This document shows positions 34,519-44,194 of a stretch of 64,000 nucleotides of DNA, in pieces. This stretch comes from Rathayibacter sp. VKM Ac-2856 (GTDB taxonomy: Bacteria > Actinomycetota > Actinomycetes > Actinomycetales > Microbacteriaceae), in the NCBI RefSeq assembly GCF_013205055.1, contig NZ_JABMLF010000002.1, forward strand, positions 375,190 to 439,189, given 5' to 3'. The translations under genes were made by a program, and so were the position numbers. Under the pieces are notes generated by a model. The model saw nothing but the letters and a program-made list of their open reading frames with translations, was not told the origin of the DNA and did no database searches. The number at the start of each line of letters is the position of its first letter. Within the stretch, counting starts at the first letter, position 1.

Positions 34519-35724
34519 GTGCGAGAGCGCGACGATCGAGGCTCGACGCTCGGCCCCGGACTGGGTGCGCTCGCGCTCGCGCAGGTCGCCGCCTCGACCG
34601 CCACCGGTACGGTGCTGACGGTCGCCAGCATCGCGGCACTCACTCTGTCCGGATCCGAGCAGATCGCCGGACTCGTGCAGACGTCGACGGTCGTCGGCGC
34701 GAGCGCGCTGACGCTGCCGATCGCCCGGCTCGCCTCGCGCAGGGGGAGGAGGACGGCCCTGGCGGTCGGCTACGGCGTGGCGATGCTCGGCGCCGCCCTG
34801 GCGGCTGCCGCGGTGTTCAGCGGCCTGTCGACACTTCTTCTCGGCGCGGCGATGCTGCTCGGCGGCGGCACGGTCGCGGGATTGGCGGCCCGCTTCAGCG
34901 CTGCCGAGCTCTCGCCCGGCAACGCAGCGCTCGCGATCTCACTCGTGCTCTGGGCCTCGACAGCAGGATCGATCGTCGGACCGATCCTCGCGGGAGCAGT
35001 CACGACCTCCAGTGCCGAGGCGTTCCTGCTGGTCGCAGCGCTCTACGGCGTCTCCGCGGTGTGCGTGCTCGTCGGGCTTCCCCGTTCCCTTGCCCGATCG
35101 AAGGTCGCGCCCGACAGCCGACTGCGCTTCGGGGATGTCGTCGCCGTCCTGAGGAGGCGTCCTCGCGCGCTCATCGGACTGGTGGTCTCCGTCTCGGTGC
35201 ACGCGACGATGATCGCGCTGATGACCCTGGCTCCCGTGCAGCTGCACGCGAAGGGAGAGCCGACCGCGATCATCGGGTTGCTCATGAGCGCACACCTCGC
35301 CGGCATGTACGCGCTGAGTCCGATGGTCGGTCTCCTGGTGCGACGCGCCGGTGCACCACGCTGCGCGGCAGCCGGCCTGGGCCTCTCCATCGCCGCGGCT
35401 GCACTGCTCGGGGCCGGCGTCACTGGAGGGACACCGCTCTTCGCGGTCGGTCTCACCCTGCTGGGCGTCGCCTGGTCGATCGGGATGATCGCGGGATCGA
35501 CGCTCGTGACCGAGTCGCTGGGCCGGCGCGATCGAACGGCGTCGCAAGGGGCGACGGATCTGGCGATCAACCTCGGCGGTGGGGCAGCGAGCGTCGTCGC
35601 CGGCGCGGTGGTCGCCGCCGCGGGATACGCACCCTTGGCATGGTGCTTCGCGGGACTCGGCCTGCTCTGCGCGGTGACGCTTATGACGCGGCTCGCTCGG
35701 CGGCCCTTCTCGGGCGCTCCCTGA
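34519..35724 (+). CDS. MFS transporter coupled to the isonitrile synthase gene
   Basis: This 401-residue protein has about twelve TM helices. The motif A position is RLASRRGRRTAL after TM2, and a LVRRAGAPRC loop lies in the second half. LVTESLGRRDRTASQGATDL near residue 330 resembles the drug/metabolite efflux MFS subgroup. The GTG at 34519 is two bases after the stop of the PvcA-like gene, so translation is coupled. The likely job is export of, or resistance to, the isonitrile product, or re-uptake of a metal complex of it; this is inferred from position. Confidence 0.82.
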   Translation: MRERDDRGSTLGPGLGALALAQVAASTATGTVLTVASIAALTLSGSEQIAGLVQTSTVVGASALTLPIARLASRRGRRTALAVGYGVAMLGAALAAAAVFSGLSTLLLGAAMLLGGGTVAGLAARFSAAELSPGNAALAISLVLWASTAGSIVGPILAGAVTTSSAEAFLLVAALYGVSAVCVLVGLPRSLARSKVAPDSRLRFGDVVAVLRRRPRALIGLVVSVSVHATMIALMTLAPVQLHAKGEPTAIIGLLMSAHLAGMYALSPMVGLLVRRAGAPRCAAAGLGLSIAAAALLGAGVTGGTPLFAVGLTLLGVAWSIGMIAGSTLVTESLGRRDRTASQGATDLAINLGGGAASVVAGAVVAAAGYAPLAWCFAGLGLLCAVTLMTRLARRPFSGAP

Positions 35725-35787
35725 ATGCCCGCGACCAGCCGGCGTCGGAACTCGGGTCTGCAGAGCCGGCGTGCTGTCGACGCAGGG

Positions 35788-35857
35788 TCTCGATACGCGC
35801 CTGCGGCGCTACTCGACCAGCATGGGACGGGGCGCCTGCGGCGCTGCTCGACGGGCA
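35788..35857 (+). repeat. REP-like hairpin element plus half-copy
   Basis: Full forward copy at 35788-35824 (TCTCGATACG, stem GCGCC-TGC-GGCGC, TACTCGACCAGCATG). It is followed by a truncated copy (GCGCC-TGC-GGCGC-TGCTCGACGGGCA). The cluster sits between the convergent MFS and DUF2520 genes, at one boundary of the inserted cassette. Confidence 0.85.
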
Positions 35858-35864
35858 GGGGGCG

Positions 35865-36557
35865 TCAGCCCGCGGCGCGGCGCAGGGCGTCGTCGACGGA
35901 GGAGCGGACGAGACTGGAGAGGAAGAAGCCGGGCTTGTCGACGCCGATGCCGGCGAGGAGGCCGGCGGCCTGCTCGACGATGGCGGTCGAGAAGGTGGTG
36001 GCGGTCGAGACGGCCTCGGCGTAGGCCGCGCGGTCCGCCTCCGCGACGGTGACCGGCTCGCCGCCCATCTCGACGACGAGGGCCTGCGCGATCGGCAGCA
36101 CCGGCCCGGGCGCTGTCACGGCGAAGTACGTCTCGGCGAGGCGCGCCAGGTCGAGGCTCGTCCCGCTGAAGGCCATCGCCGGGTGGACGGCGAGCGGGAT
36201 GACTCCCGAAGCCAATGCGGGCGCGAGGACCCCGTAGCCGTGCTCCGCCGCGGTGTGCAGGACGAGCTGGCCCGGCTGCCAGGCTCCGGTCGCGGCGAGC
36301 CCGGCGGCGAGCGCCGCGATCTCGCCGCCCGGCACGGCGACGATCACGAGCTCGCTCCGCTCGACCAGATCCGGGATCGCGAGCACCGGGGCGCCGGGCA
36401 GCAGGGCGTCCACGCGCTCGCGGCCGGCCTCGCTCGTCGTGGCGACGCCGATCACGGCGTGCCCGGCGTTCGCCAGGGCGGCACCGAGCACCGGGCCGAC
36501 GGGTCCGGCCCCGATGATCCCGACGCCGAGGCGTCCGTCGCGGCGGGCGTCAGGCAT
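35865..36557 (-). CDS. Rossmann-like and DUF2520 domain protein
   Basis: This 230-residue protein has an N-terminal Rossmann fold (GVGIIGAGPVGPVLGAAL) and ELVIVAVPGGEI. A C-terminal helical DUF2520 domain follows, with HTAAEHGYGVL, the HPAMAFSG motif and ATTFSTAIVEQA. Homologues (M. tuberculosis Rv3603c type) sit next to panC and are thought to be a ketopantoate-reductase-like or regulatory partner in pantothenate synthesis, not proven. ATG at 36557 lies within the end of the PH-domain gene (8-bp overlap), so it is the last gene of the ftsH-fol-PH operon. It is about 2.6 kb from panC because of the inserted cassette. Confidence 0.82.
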   Translation of the reverse strand: MPDARRDGRLGVGIIGAGPVGPVLGAALANAGHAVIGVATTSEAGRERVDALLPGAPVLAIPDLVERSELVIVAVPGGEIAALAAGLAATGAWQPGQLVLHTAAEHGYGVLAPALASGVIPLAVHPAMAFSGTSLDLARLAETYFAVTAPGPVLPIAQALVVEMGGEPVTVAEADRAAYAEAVSTATTFSTAIVEQAAGLLAGIGVDKPGFFLSSLVRSSVDDALRRAAG

Positions 36558-38124
36558 ACGGGTCCCCCTCGGGTGCGGCCCACGCGTCGCGGGGCGTCGG
36601 GGCGTCGACGGCGCGGCGTCCCCAGTGGTGGCTGGCGTCGCGCTCGGCGGCGGCGGCGCCCGCCCGGCCGACGCGCTCGAAGAAGGCGAGGCCGTCGGCG
36701 ACGCTCATCACCGGCACCGTCGCCGTCACCGGGCCTGCGACCGTGTGCACGTGCGCGGAGGTCAGCCCGAGCATCCGCTGGAGCGGCCCCTGCTGCACGC
36801 CGACGCTCTGCATCCGCGCGAGCGGGACGACGATCACGTGGCGCCAGACGGCGCCACTGCGCAGGACCACCACGTCCTCTGCCAGCCGGAAGCCGGTGCG
36901 TCGCCAGGAGAACGGGCGCAGCAGCCGCGCCGAGCGGGGCGCGCTCGTGAAGCCGGGAGCGTCGCGGCGGCGCAGCGCGTCTCCGACCGGGGTCGCCTCG
37001 GCGCCCTCGTCCGCCCCGGGCAGCAGCAGCGCGAGCACGCGCTCGACCGCGACGAGGTCGCCGACCGGGAGGATCGTGGTGTTCGGCTCGCCGTTCGCGC
37101 CGCGGGAGGCCGCGTGCCCGGCCCGGTCGATCTTCACCTGCCACCAGCCGAACGGCCGCCAGAGCAGCGGCTGGGTGATCTCGACCGCGTGGATGCGGCC
37201 GGGCGGCAGGGTGTCGCTGCTGGTCGAGAGCACGCCGTAGCCGACCCGGACGCCGTCGGGCGTCGAGGCGATCGAGTAGCGGAGCGAGCGGACGAACTGG
37301 CGGACGTAGTAGCTGCCGGAGCCGATCAGGCCCGGCAGGATCGCGAACAGCACGTAGGGCGAGCCGTAGACCGAGGTGAAGACGACGGCCACGACCGAGA
37401 CGAGCAGGAAGAGCGTGAAGCCGCTGAAGACGAGCGAGCCGAGCAGCCGGCCCGGCGGGATCGACACGACCGACTCGGGCGGCGCGTCCTCCGGCTGCTC
37501 GCCGAACTCCTCGATCCGGCGCGCGAGGAAGCCGCCGGCCGGCGCCTCCCCCGCGACCGCCTCCCGCTCGCGCACCCCGGACGCCAGCCGCAGGATGTCG
37601 CGGCGCAGCGCGTCGACGAGCCGCGAGCCGAGGTAGGAGAGCTGCACGTTGGCGTCCTGCCCGGCGACGCTCACCTCGAGCTTGGCCGCCCCGAACAGCC
37701 GCGCGAAGAGCGGGCGCTGCACGGCGATGCCCTGGATGCGGTCGAGCCGCGCGCGCCGGTTGGTGCGGAAGAGCACGCCCGAGCGCACCTCGACGATCTC
37801 GTCGGTGATGCGGAAGGTGTGCATGCGCCAGGACAGCCAGAAGGCGAAGACGGCGACGGCGAGGCCGGCGGCCACGGCGAGCAGCGCCCAGCCGATCAGA
37901 CCGCGGTCGATCAGCGCGTCGACCGGGTCGCCGCTCTCGTAGTCGCCGGGGCCGGGCAGGAAGAGCTCGAGCAGCCGCTCGCGCAGATTGGTGATCAGGA
38001 GGCCGAGGACGACCAGCAGGCCGATGCCGCCCTTGAGGACGGGCGTCGCCGGGTGCAGGCGGTGCCACTCGCCGTCGGCGAGATCGGTCTCGATGCCGCG
38101 GACGGCTGCGGGGGCCCCGCTCAC
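36550..38124 (-). CDS. PH (bPH2/YdbT-like) domain membrane protein
   Basis: This 524-residue membrane protein has three bacterial PH (bPH2/DUF304) repeats: RITDEIVEVRSGVLFRTNRRARLDRIQGI, TPDGVRVGYGVLSTSSDTLPPGRIHAVEI and AEDVVVLRSGAVWRHVIVVPLARMQSV. They are interspersed with TM pairs near 30-85 and 240-290. This is the YdbT arrangement. GTG at 38124 overlaps the upstream PH gene stop as GTGA. The YdbS/YdbT pair affects resistance to some membrane-active peptides in Bacillus; the role here is unknown. Part of the long folate/PH operon. Confidence 0.82.
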   Translation of the reverse strand: MSGAPAAVRGIETDLADGEWHRLHPATPVLKGGIGLLVVLGLLITNLRERLLELFLPGPGDYESGDPVDALIDRGLIGWALLAVAAGLAVAVFAFWLSWRMHTFRITDEIVEVRSGVLFRTNRRARLDRIQGIAVQRPLFARLFGAAKLEVSVAGQDANVQLSYLGSRLVDALRRDILRLASGVREREAVAGEAPAGGFLARRIEEFGEQPEDAPPESVVSIPPGRLLGSLVFSGFTLFLLVSVVAVVFTSVYGSPYVLFAILPGLIGSGSYYVRQFVRSLRYSIASTPDGVRVGYGVLSTSSDTLPPGRIHAVEITQPLLWRPFGWWQVKIDRAGHAASRGANGEPNTTILPVGDLVAVERVLALLLPGADEGAEATPVGDALRRRDAPGFTSAPRSARLLRPFSWRRTGFRLAEDVVVLRSGAVWRHVIVVPLARMQSVGVQQGPLQRMLGLTSAHVHTVAGPVTATVPVMSVADGLAFFERVGRAGAAAAERDASHHWGRRAVDAPTPRDAWAAPEGDPYA

Positions 38125-38822
38125 AGGCCGGCCCGGCGCGACTCCGCCAGCGCGACGAGCCGATCGCGCAGCTCCTCCGCGTCGCCGTCGACGAGCCCGG
38201 GGATGCTCACGCCGGTCGCCGCGGCGGCGGTCACGAAGCGCAGGTCGGCCAGCCCGAGCACGCGGGCGAGCGGACCGCGGTTGACGTCGATCAGCTGCAT
38301 GCGCCCGTAGGGCACGGAGACGAAGCGCTGGAACATGATGCCGCGGCGGAAGAGCAGGTCGTCCTCGCGCAGCCGGTAGCCGTAGGCGCGGGCGCGGCGG
38401 GGGGCGACGATCAGCAGGGTGACGGCGAGGATCGCGGCCGCGAGCACGAGGATCCAGGCCCAGCTCACGCCGATCAGCAGCATCACGATCGGCACGGCGA
38501 GGAGGACGACGCTCGACACGACGGCCGAGACGACCTCGACGGCCACGTACTTCGGCGACACCCGGCGCCACGGACCGGCCAGATCGAGGCGGCTCCCGGC
38601 GGGAGCCTGGAGGGTCTCCTGCTCGGGCCGGACGCCCTCCGGCTGCGAGGTCTGCGGGGTCTGCGGGGTCACCTCGGGAATCACTGCTTGAGGGCTCACC
38701 GAATCTGTGCTCGCCTCAACGCGGCTCTCCGCCTCGCGGCTCTCCGCCTCGCGGTTCCTCGCCTCGCGCCGACTCAGCGGCTCGGGAGCGACCGAGGGGG
38801 TCGCCTCCTGGTCGTCGGCCAT
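38121..38822 (-). CDS. PH (bPH2/YdbS-like) domain membrane protein
   Basis: This 233-residue protein has an acidic, repeat-containing N-terminus of about 85 residues (NREAESREAESR, then Pro/Gln-rich) and two TM helices (residues about 93-140). One bPH2 domain follows, with YRLREDDLLFRRGIMFQRFVSVPYGRMQLIDVNRGPLARVLGL. It is the YdbS-like partner of the downstream YdbT-like gene, and the two overlap by four bases. The N-terminal extension is unusual in length, and its DNA carries short direct repeats (CTCGCGGCTCTCCGC), so the extension may vary between strains. Confidence 0.8.
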   Translation of the reverse strand: MADDQEATPSVAPEPLSRREARNREAESREAESRVEASTDSVSPQAVIPEVTPQTPQTSQPEGVRPEQETLQAPAGSRLDLAGPWRRVSPKYVAVEVVSAVVSSVVLLAVPIVMLLIGVSWAWILVLAAAILAVTLLIVAPRRARAYGYRLREDDLLFRRGIMFQRFVSVPYGRMQLIDVNRGPLARVLGLADLRFVTAAAATGVSIPGLVDGDAEELRDRLVALAESRRAGL

Positions 38823-38862
38823 GATGACGTCCTCCCTGCCTGCGTCCGAGCGGGCGTCGGCG

Positions 38863-39339
38863 TCAGGCGTGGTTCACCTCGCCGACGACGGGGTCGTCGT
38901 CATCGGTCGGCGGGATGGTGCACAGGTGCTCGGCGACCAGACCGGCCACCAGCAGGACGATCGCGCCGACGATGGCGGCCACGTCCTGCCACACGGAGCC
39001 TAGCGAAGGCACCACCGGGCGGCTCAGCAGGTAGACGAGCACCCCGCCGGACGCCCCGAGCAGCAGCGCACCGACGAGGCTGGACGCCTTGGCCAGCACG
39101 ACCACGCGCATCGCGCGGAACGGGTCGATGGGGCGCCGCAGCGTCCCCTTGGTGGCGCGGTGGATGGGGATCGCGAATCCGATCACGAGCGCCGCGACCA
39201 CCACGAGCGTCAGCGGAACGGTGAGGGGAGGGATCAGCACCGGGCGGCCGGCGGAGGCGATGGCCAGGTCGATCAGGAAGCCGGCGACGGCCCCGGCCAG
39301 GCCGAGGCCCAGCAGGGAGCTGATGCGGGTGCGCTTCAC
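38863..39339 (-). CDS. DUF3180 family membrane protein
   Basis: This 158-residue protein has four TM helices in two pairs (residues about 8-30, 38-58, 80-105 and 115-140). The intervening basic loop PIHRATKGTLRRPIDPFRAMRVVVLAKASS is the DUF3180 signature found downstream of folK in actinobacteria. GTG at 39339 overlaps the folK stop as GTGA. Function unknown; its fixed place after folK suggests a link to the folate operon or simple co-inheritance. Confidence 0.82.
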   Translation of the reverse strand: MKRTRISSLLGLGLAGAVAGFLIDLAIASAGRPVLIPPLTVPLTLVVVAALVIGFAIPIHRATKGTLRRPIDPFRAMRVVVLAKASSLVGALLLGASGGVLVYLLSRPVVPSLGSVWQDVAAIVGAIVLLVAGLVAEHLCTIPPTDDDDPVVGEVNHA

Positions 39340-39959
39340 GGAGTGCTGCTCTCGGGGTCGATGCGGCCGGGGGCTGTGCGGGCGGAGGCGGGGGCGTTCT
39401 CGGAGGATCGCGTGCGCCGCCACGCTATCGCCTCGGGGCGATCGGTCACCCGGTCGCTCGCCCTGGCGCGAAGCTCGGCGACCGGGCCGCGCCCCGCCAG
39501 GACGGCGTGCGGCTCCACGTCGAGCCACGGCTCGAGCACGAAGGCGCGCTCGCCGGCGCGGGGGTGCGGGAGCGTGAGGTGCGCGTCGTCGCGGGTGACG
39601 CCGCCGACCGCGATCACGTCGATGTCGAGCGTGCGGTCGCCCCAGCGCTCCTCGCCCTCGCCGCGCAGGCGCCCGCCCGCGCTCTCGATCGCGGCGGTGG
39701 CGGCGAGCAGGTCGTCGGGGTCGAGGGTCGTCGATCCGATCACGACGGCGTTGAAGTAGGCGGGGGCGTCCTCGTCGACGCCGTCGAGCTTCCAGGCGGG
39801 CGACTCGACGACCTTCGACACCCCGTCGATCCGGAGCCCCGGCGTCGTCGCCAGCGCGCGGACCGCGGTCTCGAGGTGCGCGAGCCGGTCGCCGAGATTG
39901 CTGCCGAGGGCGAGGACGACGCGGCGCTCGGGCAGCATCCGCTGCTGCCGGGGCCTCAC
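39336..39959 (-). CDS. folK: 2-amino-4-hydroxy-6-hydroxymethyldihydropteridine pyrophosphokinase
   Basis: This 207-residue HPPK has ALGSNLGDRLAHL, the acceptor-binding SPAWKLDGVDEDAPAYFNAV region, and the signature WGDRTLDIDVI followed by LTLPHPRAGERAFVLEPW. It moves pyrophosphate from ATP to the pterin, the step before FolP. GTG at 39959 overlaps the folB stop (GTGA), matching the coupling style of this operon; an ATG at 39938 seven codons later is an alternative. The C-terminal 35 residues are an Arg-rich extension beyond the usual family end. Confidence 0.93.
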   Translation of the reverse strand: MRPRQQRMLPERRVVLALGSNLGDRLAHLETAVRALATTPGLRIDGVSKVVESPAWKLDGVDEDAPAYFNAVVIGSTTLDPDDLLAATAAIESAGGRLRGEGEERWGDRTLDIDVIAVGGVTRDDAHLTLPHPRAGERAFVLEPWLDVEPHAVLAGRGPVAELRARASDRVTDRPEAIAWRRTRSSENAPASARTAPGRIDPESSTP

Positions 39960-40387
39960 GGGCGCACCCGGGTGATCTGCACCGCGACGTCGTCGAACGG
40001 CAGCGGGATGGGCGCGTCGGGCTTGTGCACGGTGATCCGCACCACCTCGGCGGCGGCGAAGCCGAGCGCGACCGCGGCGAGCCGCTCGGCGACGGTCTCG
40101 ATCAGGTCGACCGGGTCGCGGGTGACGGCGTCGGCCAATGCGATGGCCAGCTCGCCGTAGTGCACCGTCTCGGCCAGCGCATCGCCGCCCGCGGCGGGGG
40201 CGAGGTCGAGCCAGACGGTGGCGTCGATGACGAAGTCCTGGCCGTTCTCGCGCTCGAAGTCGAAGACGCCGTGGTGCGCTCGCACGCGCAGGCCGGTCAG
40301 CGTGATCGAGTCGCGCAGGGCGAGGGCCGCGGCGTCGAGCTCGGGGGCCGAGCCGGGGCGGGGCGAGCGGTGGGTGGGGTCGGTCAC
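39956..40387 (-). CDS. folB: Dihydroneopterin aldolase
   Basis: This 143-residue FolB has ITLTGLRVRAHHGVFDFERENGQ with the family His-Gly-Val and E-x-x-x-G, the ETVHYGELA segment, the DLIETVAERLA active-site helix, and RITVHKPDAPIP at the end. It converts 7,8-dihydroneopterin to the 6-hydroxymethyl pterin plus glycolaldehyde. GTG at 40387 overlaps the folP stop by four bases and lies behind GAGGAG. A 25-residue Pro-rich N-terminal extension precedes the fold. Confidence 0.94.
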   Translation of the reverse strand: MTDPTHRSPRPGSAPELDAAALALRDSITLTGLRVRAHHGVFDFERENGQDFVIDATVWLDLAPAAGGDALAETVHYGELAIALADAVTRDPVDLIETVAERLAAVALGFAAAEVVRITVHKPDAPIPLPFDDVAVQITRVRP

Positions 40388-41244
40388 GGGAGCTCCTCCT
40401 GGAGGCGGGCGCCGACCGCGAGTGCGCGGGCGCTCGAGCGGACGTCGTGCACGCGGACACCCCACGCGCCGCGGTCGACGGCGGCGAGGCTCAGCAGCGC
40501 CGTCGCGTCGTCGCGCTCGGCCGCGGGAGCGCCGGCCGGGGCGAACGGCGCGAGGAACCGCTTGCGCGAGTGCCCCACCAGCACGGGCAGGCCGAGCGAG
40601 ACGATCGCGTCGAGGTGGGCGAGCAGCGCCCAGTCGTGGCCGCCGACCTTCGCGAAGCCGAGCCCGGGGTCGAGGATGAGGCGGTCGTCGCGGATCCCCG
40701 CGGCCCGGGCGGCGTCGACGCGGCGCTCGAGCTCCGAGCGCACCTCCGCGACCACGTCGGCGTAGGAGGCCAGCTCCGTCATCCCGGCGCTGTGGCCGCG
40801 CCAGTGCATCGCGATGTAGACGGCACCGCGCTCGGCGACCAGCGGGAGCATCGCGGGATCGGCGAGCCCGCCGGAGACGTCGTTGACGACCACCGCACCC
40901 GCGTCGAGCGCCGCCTCGGCGGTCGCCGCGCTCATGGTGTCGATGCTCACGCGGACGCCCTCGGCCGCGAGCGCGCGGATCACCGGGAGGACGCGGGCCT
41001 GCTCGGACGCGGCGTCGACGCGCGCGGCTCCGGGACGGGTCGACTCCCCGCCGACGTCGACCAGGTCGGCGCCGAACGCGGCCGGGCCCTCGCCCGAGGG
41101 CCGGGTCATGCCCACGCCGTGCCGCACCGCGTCGTCGACCGAGAGCCAGCGACCGCCGTCGCTGAAGGAGTCGGGGGTGACGTTGAGGATCCCGAGGAGG
41201 GCGGCGCGGTGGCCGGGAGCGAGGTCGGCGACGACGGGAGCCAC
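40384..41244 (-). CDS. folP: Dihydropteroate synthase
   Basis: This 286-residue TIM barrel has the DHPS signatures GILNVTPDSFSDGG near the N-terminus, ADLVDVGGESTRPG, SIDTMSA, VNDVSGG, LDPGLGFAK and LVGHSRKRF. It condenses the pterin pyrophosphate with p-aminobenzoate and is the sulfonamide target. Residues of the sulfonamide-contacting loop (ESTRPG) are wild type. GTG at 41244 starts one base after the folE stop. Confidence 0.95.
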   Translation of the reverse strand: MAPVVADLAPGHRAALLGILNVTPDSFSDGGRWLSVDDAVRHGVGMTRPSGEGPAAFGADLVDVGGESTRPGAARVDAASEQARVLPVIRALAAEGVRVSIDTMSAATAEAALDAGAVVVNDVSGGLADPAMLPLVAERGAVYIAMHWRGHSAGMTELASYADVVAEVRSELERRVDAARAAGIRDDRLILDPGLGFAKVGGHDWALLAHLDAIVSLGLPVLVGHSRKRFLAPFAPAGAPAAERDDATALLSLAAVDRGAWGVRVHDVRSSARALAVGARLQEELP

Positions 41245-41245
41245 G

Positions 41246-41836
41246 TCAGGCCTCCCGCGCGGCGCCGATCAGCGCGATGATCTCGGCGCGCGCGGCGGGG
41301 TCGGCGAGGGTGCCGCGCGCCGCGACGGTGACGGTCGAGCTGGTGGTCTGGCGCGCGCCGCGCAGGCGCACGCAGCCGTGCTCGGCGTCGACGACGACCA
41401 GCACGCCCTCGGGCGAGAGGCCGGCGTCGAGCACGTCCGCGATCTGCTCGGTGAGGCGCTCCTGCAGCTGCGGCCGCGAGGCGACGGTCTCGACGACCCG
41501 CGGGAGCTTGCCGAGGCCGACGACGCGCTCGCCGGCGCGGTAAGCGATGTGCGCGACACCGGAGAAGGGCAGCAGGTGGTGCTCGCAGACCGAGCGGAAC
41601 GCGAGATCGCGGACGACGACGGTCTGGGTGGCGGGCGGCTGCTCGCCCTCCTCGACGACCGCGAAGGTCTCGGCGAGGTGCGACGCCGGGTCGAGGTCGA
41701 ACTCGCCGAAGAACTCCTCGTAGGAGTCGGCGAAGCGCTGCGGCGTCGTCGAGAGCCCCTCGCGGCCCGGGTCCTCCCCGATGGCCGCGAGGAGCTCGGC
41801 GACGGCTGCCTCGATGCGCGCCCTGTCGACCGGCAC
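41246..41836 (-). CDS. folE: GTP cyclohydrolase I
   Basis: This 196-residue FolE has the zinc and catalytic motifs RSVCEHHLLPF (Cys and two His) and AEHGCVRLRG with the second Cys, plus GREGLSTTPQRFADSYEEF. It makes dihydroneopterin triphosphate from GTP, the first step of folate synthesis. GTG at 41836 lies seven bases after the ftsH stop, giving the classic actinobacterial ftsH-folE-folP-folB-folK order. Confidence 0.95.
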   Translation of the reverse strand: MPVDRARIEAAVAELLAAIGEDPGREGLSTTPQRFADSYEEFFGEFDLDPASHLAETFAVVEEGEQPPATQTVVVRDLAFRSVCEHHLLPFSGVAHIAYRAGERVVGLGKLPRVVETVASRPQLQERLTEQIADVLDAGLSPEGVLVVVDAEHGCVRLRGARQTTSSTVTVAARGTLADPAARAEIIALIGAAREA

Positions 41837-41843
41837 GGCGCTG

Positions 41844-43856
<2,013 letters not shown>

Positions 43857-44052
43857 GAATGTTGCGGGCGCAGGCCCGGCACCTTTCTGACGAGGAAATG
43901 TGAGTGTCAGGCTACCTCCCGCTCTCTGAGCGCGCGCCACGCGTTCGCCCTGGGCGGAGGATGCGTCGGGTGGGCATCCGGCGGGCGCGCACTCCGGCGC
44001 GCGAGAGCGGCTGCGGCGCGCCGGATGGCGCGGATCAGCTGAAGCGGGCGGG

Positions 44053-44152
44053 TCTCGATACGCCCCTGCGCGGGCTACTCGACCAGCATGGACGGGGCGA
44101 CCCGGCCCCGCACCATGCTGATCGAGTAGCCCGCGCAGCGGGCGTATCGAGA
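44053..44152. repeat. REP-like inverted pair
   Basis: Forward copy 44053-44090 and reverse copy 44114-44152 with stem variant GCCC...GGGC, about 23 bp apart, facing each other. Together they could form a long cruciform. The rest of the gap 43857-44194 holds no gene that I can see. Confidence 0.88.
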
Positions 44153-44194
44153 TCCACCGTCGTCAGCAGCCCGGTCTGAAGGACGCGGCGCGGG

